NCBI GenBank assembly: GCA_045110475.1
Contig: JBGCGC010000139.1
Location: 1-64,000, forward strand
Length of the DNA stretch: 64,000 nt
Reading direction: 5' to 3'
Source: Granulosicoccus sp045110475
GTDB lineage: Bacteria > Pseudomonadota > Gammaproteobacteria > Granulosicoccales > Granulosicoccaceae
The translations under genes were made by a program, and so were the position numbers. Numbering within the stretch: the first letter of the stretch is position 1; each line of letters begins with the position of its first letter. The notes under the pieces were generated by a model. That model was not told where the DNA came from and searched no databases. It saw only the letters and a list, made by a program, of their open reading frames with translations. This document shows positions 63,801 to 64,000 of the stretch, one piece after another.

Positions 63801-64000
63801 GTACCTTCGGCAGGTTTTCATACCGTCAATGTATGGATGCGAGAGGATGGACTAACAGCAGATGCTCTGATGCTGAGCCGCGATCCCGCCTTCGTTCCTG
63901 CGCAAGATGCCGCACAACAACAGGGTAGTGATAATATTCCGGTACTGCCTGTTTCAGTCCCTGATCAGAATGTATCAACGTCGAACGATGCAGGCGCCGG
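60894..64000 (+). CDS. Secreted kelch-repeat protein with repeated carbohydrate-binding-like domains (partial, runs off window)
   Basis: At least 1035 residues, open to the window end. A signal peptide (LALLLMAFAASSSAQ, cleavage near residue 30) comes first. Residues about 35-335 are kelch beta-propeller blades (repeated G-G-x-W pattern: WMIGGRVGN, HWFGGLDEQ, YAIGGQNG, YSVGGQTN). Then come three copies of a roughly 150-residue domain (about 365-525, 645-800 and 845-1000) marked by IEAE, RGWGDT, DSVHVGING, WSWS and WMREDG, probably a galactose-binding-like or CBM6/malectin-like fold. A 28-unit Asp-Thr-Thr linker separates copies one and two. Likely cell-surface sugar binding; no enzyme activity is evident. 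Confidence 0.8.
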   Translation, partial: MIFLVVRRFYSAALALLLMAFAASSSAQSFTELPATVKARSEAALVEYRGDLYVFNGFGPNIKIENTIEKFDIATRQWSVIGNTSVLAETAVTHNGLVRHGKDVWMIGGRVGNHPGRATDGVWIYDLETRGWRRGPNLPFRVAGGGAALVNNRIHWFGGLDEQSSCDSDRHFVYDLDEPTAGWQNITSTARMPMARNHFATVVDNGLIYAIGGQNGHGGCPGQNGQDLKLVHVFNPEKNQWLRLADLPSPQSHAEPSSFAYKGYIYSVGGQTNANKVQRYNPQANQWQTVLTLQENLLAPVSRIVDGKLMVAAGGAPNTQNPTRKVRLYNLPLPALVNNQDAIQNEDVDQAGNGGIEGNAATPDDVVSGDIIAVEAEFHDDRSSSSTHQWVHRTLSGASNDDAMISTPDIGALKGGIQDNPRLTYLVYFDKPGAYYLWIRGWGDTNAAGEGKNDSVHGGINGVLSATADKIDQFPNGWSWSRSTRDNAPAVIQIPSSGVHAVNIWMREDGFAIDKFVLTMDDAYRPSGLGPIVNDGTSVDTTVGEAEVDTTDTTDTTDTTDTTDTTDTTDTTDTTDTTDTTDTTDTTDTTDTTDTTDTTDTTDTTDTTDTTDTTDTTDTTDTTDTTDTTDTTYTNSPSSQPINTGGSHAFISIEAEQFSAKTAMGSHQWIRTTKAGTGAITTNIDNGTLYPDKNGSPMLSYELDFPKAGVYQVWVRGWGDTVEGEGKNDSVHVGINGLLSTAKAIHDFPPRWNWSKGKRGGGVATVMVTSAGSHSINVWMREDGLVLDRIILTTDDNFTPGTDAGSSVSEPAAPEVDIPVESTPGTSGSDNQGTTSNPVQQPVPDVTTTIKLEVEAFNSQSGAGQHAWVVSSRPGASGGSSMVSNIDNGTLKPDSAGSPQMNYSVNFAQAGLYYVWVRGWGDTVNNEGKSDSIHVGLNGQLDSAKAMHEFPARWTWSNGTRSGRRAVVAVPSAGFHTVNVWMREDGLTADALMLSRDPAFVPAQDAAQQQGSDNIPVLPVSVPDQNVSTSNDAGA
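62538..62789 (+). repeat. 28 tandem 9-bp repeats coding for Asp-Thr-Thr
   Basis: 252 bp within the kelch protein gene. Three blocks follow each other: 11 units of GACACAACA, 12 of GATACAACA, then 5 of GATACGACA. All changes are synonymous. The frame stays open, so the protein has an 84-residue (DTT)n linker. Confidence 0.97.

Overview
The window looks like chromosome from a large-genome, probably marine, gammaproteobacterium. The evidence is a gammaproteobacterial-type his/tat/gpmI block, a lipid A acyltransferase (so Gram-negative), a thiamine ABC transporter under a TPP riboswitch, and many solute-uptake and sugar-catabolism genes. Granulosicoccus or a relative would fit, but that is a guess from gene content. 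I saw no rRNA, tRNA or CRISPR array.

Layout. 1-14 kb: glycosyltransferase, DoeB/AstE-like deacylase with an altered metal site, SLC13 permease, csaA, a secreted protein of unknown function, then a TRAP uptake operon (dctP, fused dctQM, zinc alcohol dehydrogenase) and a DUF1800/DUF1501 secreted pair. 14-19 kb: a coiled-coil membrane protein and an OmpA-domain protein carrying 25 tandem 12-residue repeats, then a secreted LprI-like protein. 19-26 kb: thiamine pyrophosphokinase, threonine aldolase, thiBPQ behind a TPP riboswitch, a lipid A acyltransferase, a rhodanese and dtd. 26-36.5 kb: hisB-hisH-hisA-hisF, an interruption (GGDEF protein, BON lipoprotein, GNAT enzyme, hexanucleotide repeat), then hisI-hisE-tatA-tatB-tatC-gpmI. 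36.5-43 kb: uronate dehydrogenase, hyuB/hyuA, a LysR remnant and a Tat-exported beta-helix protein. 43-54 kb: a complete L-rhamnose locus of the rhizobial type: mutarotase, kinase, ABC transporter, DeoR regulator, bifunctional aldolase/dehydrogenase and isomerase. 54-64 kb: cell-surface proteins (CBM9-like lipoprotein, second lipoprotein, probable outer-membrane barrel, kelch protein with repeated carbohydrate-binding-like domains that runs off the window) and one IS1182-like insertion sequence.

How the genes work together. Uptake and oxidation of plant- or algal-type acidic sugars is a plausible theme: rhamnose, uronate and the exported beta-helix protein fit degradation of a rhamnose/uronate polymer. 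The thiamine genes form a salvage unit.

The most unusual signal is in non-coding DNA. A family of long imperfect palindromes (about 165-195 bp) with AGGAGTCTGCGCGG termini occurs at 1, 9285 and 55656, with a minimal 27-bp version at 4441. Two copies about 9 kb apart are almost identical except for a 15-nt module. The IS1182-like element is bordered by the same termini. A second palindrome family (about 238 bp) lies between the third copy and the IS, and its terminal sequence also brackets csaA in inverted orientation. These look like non-autonomous mobile or structured-RNA elements, possibly linked to the IS transposase.
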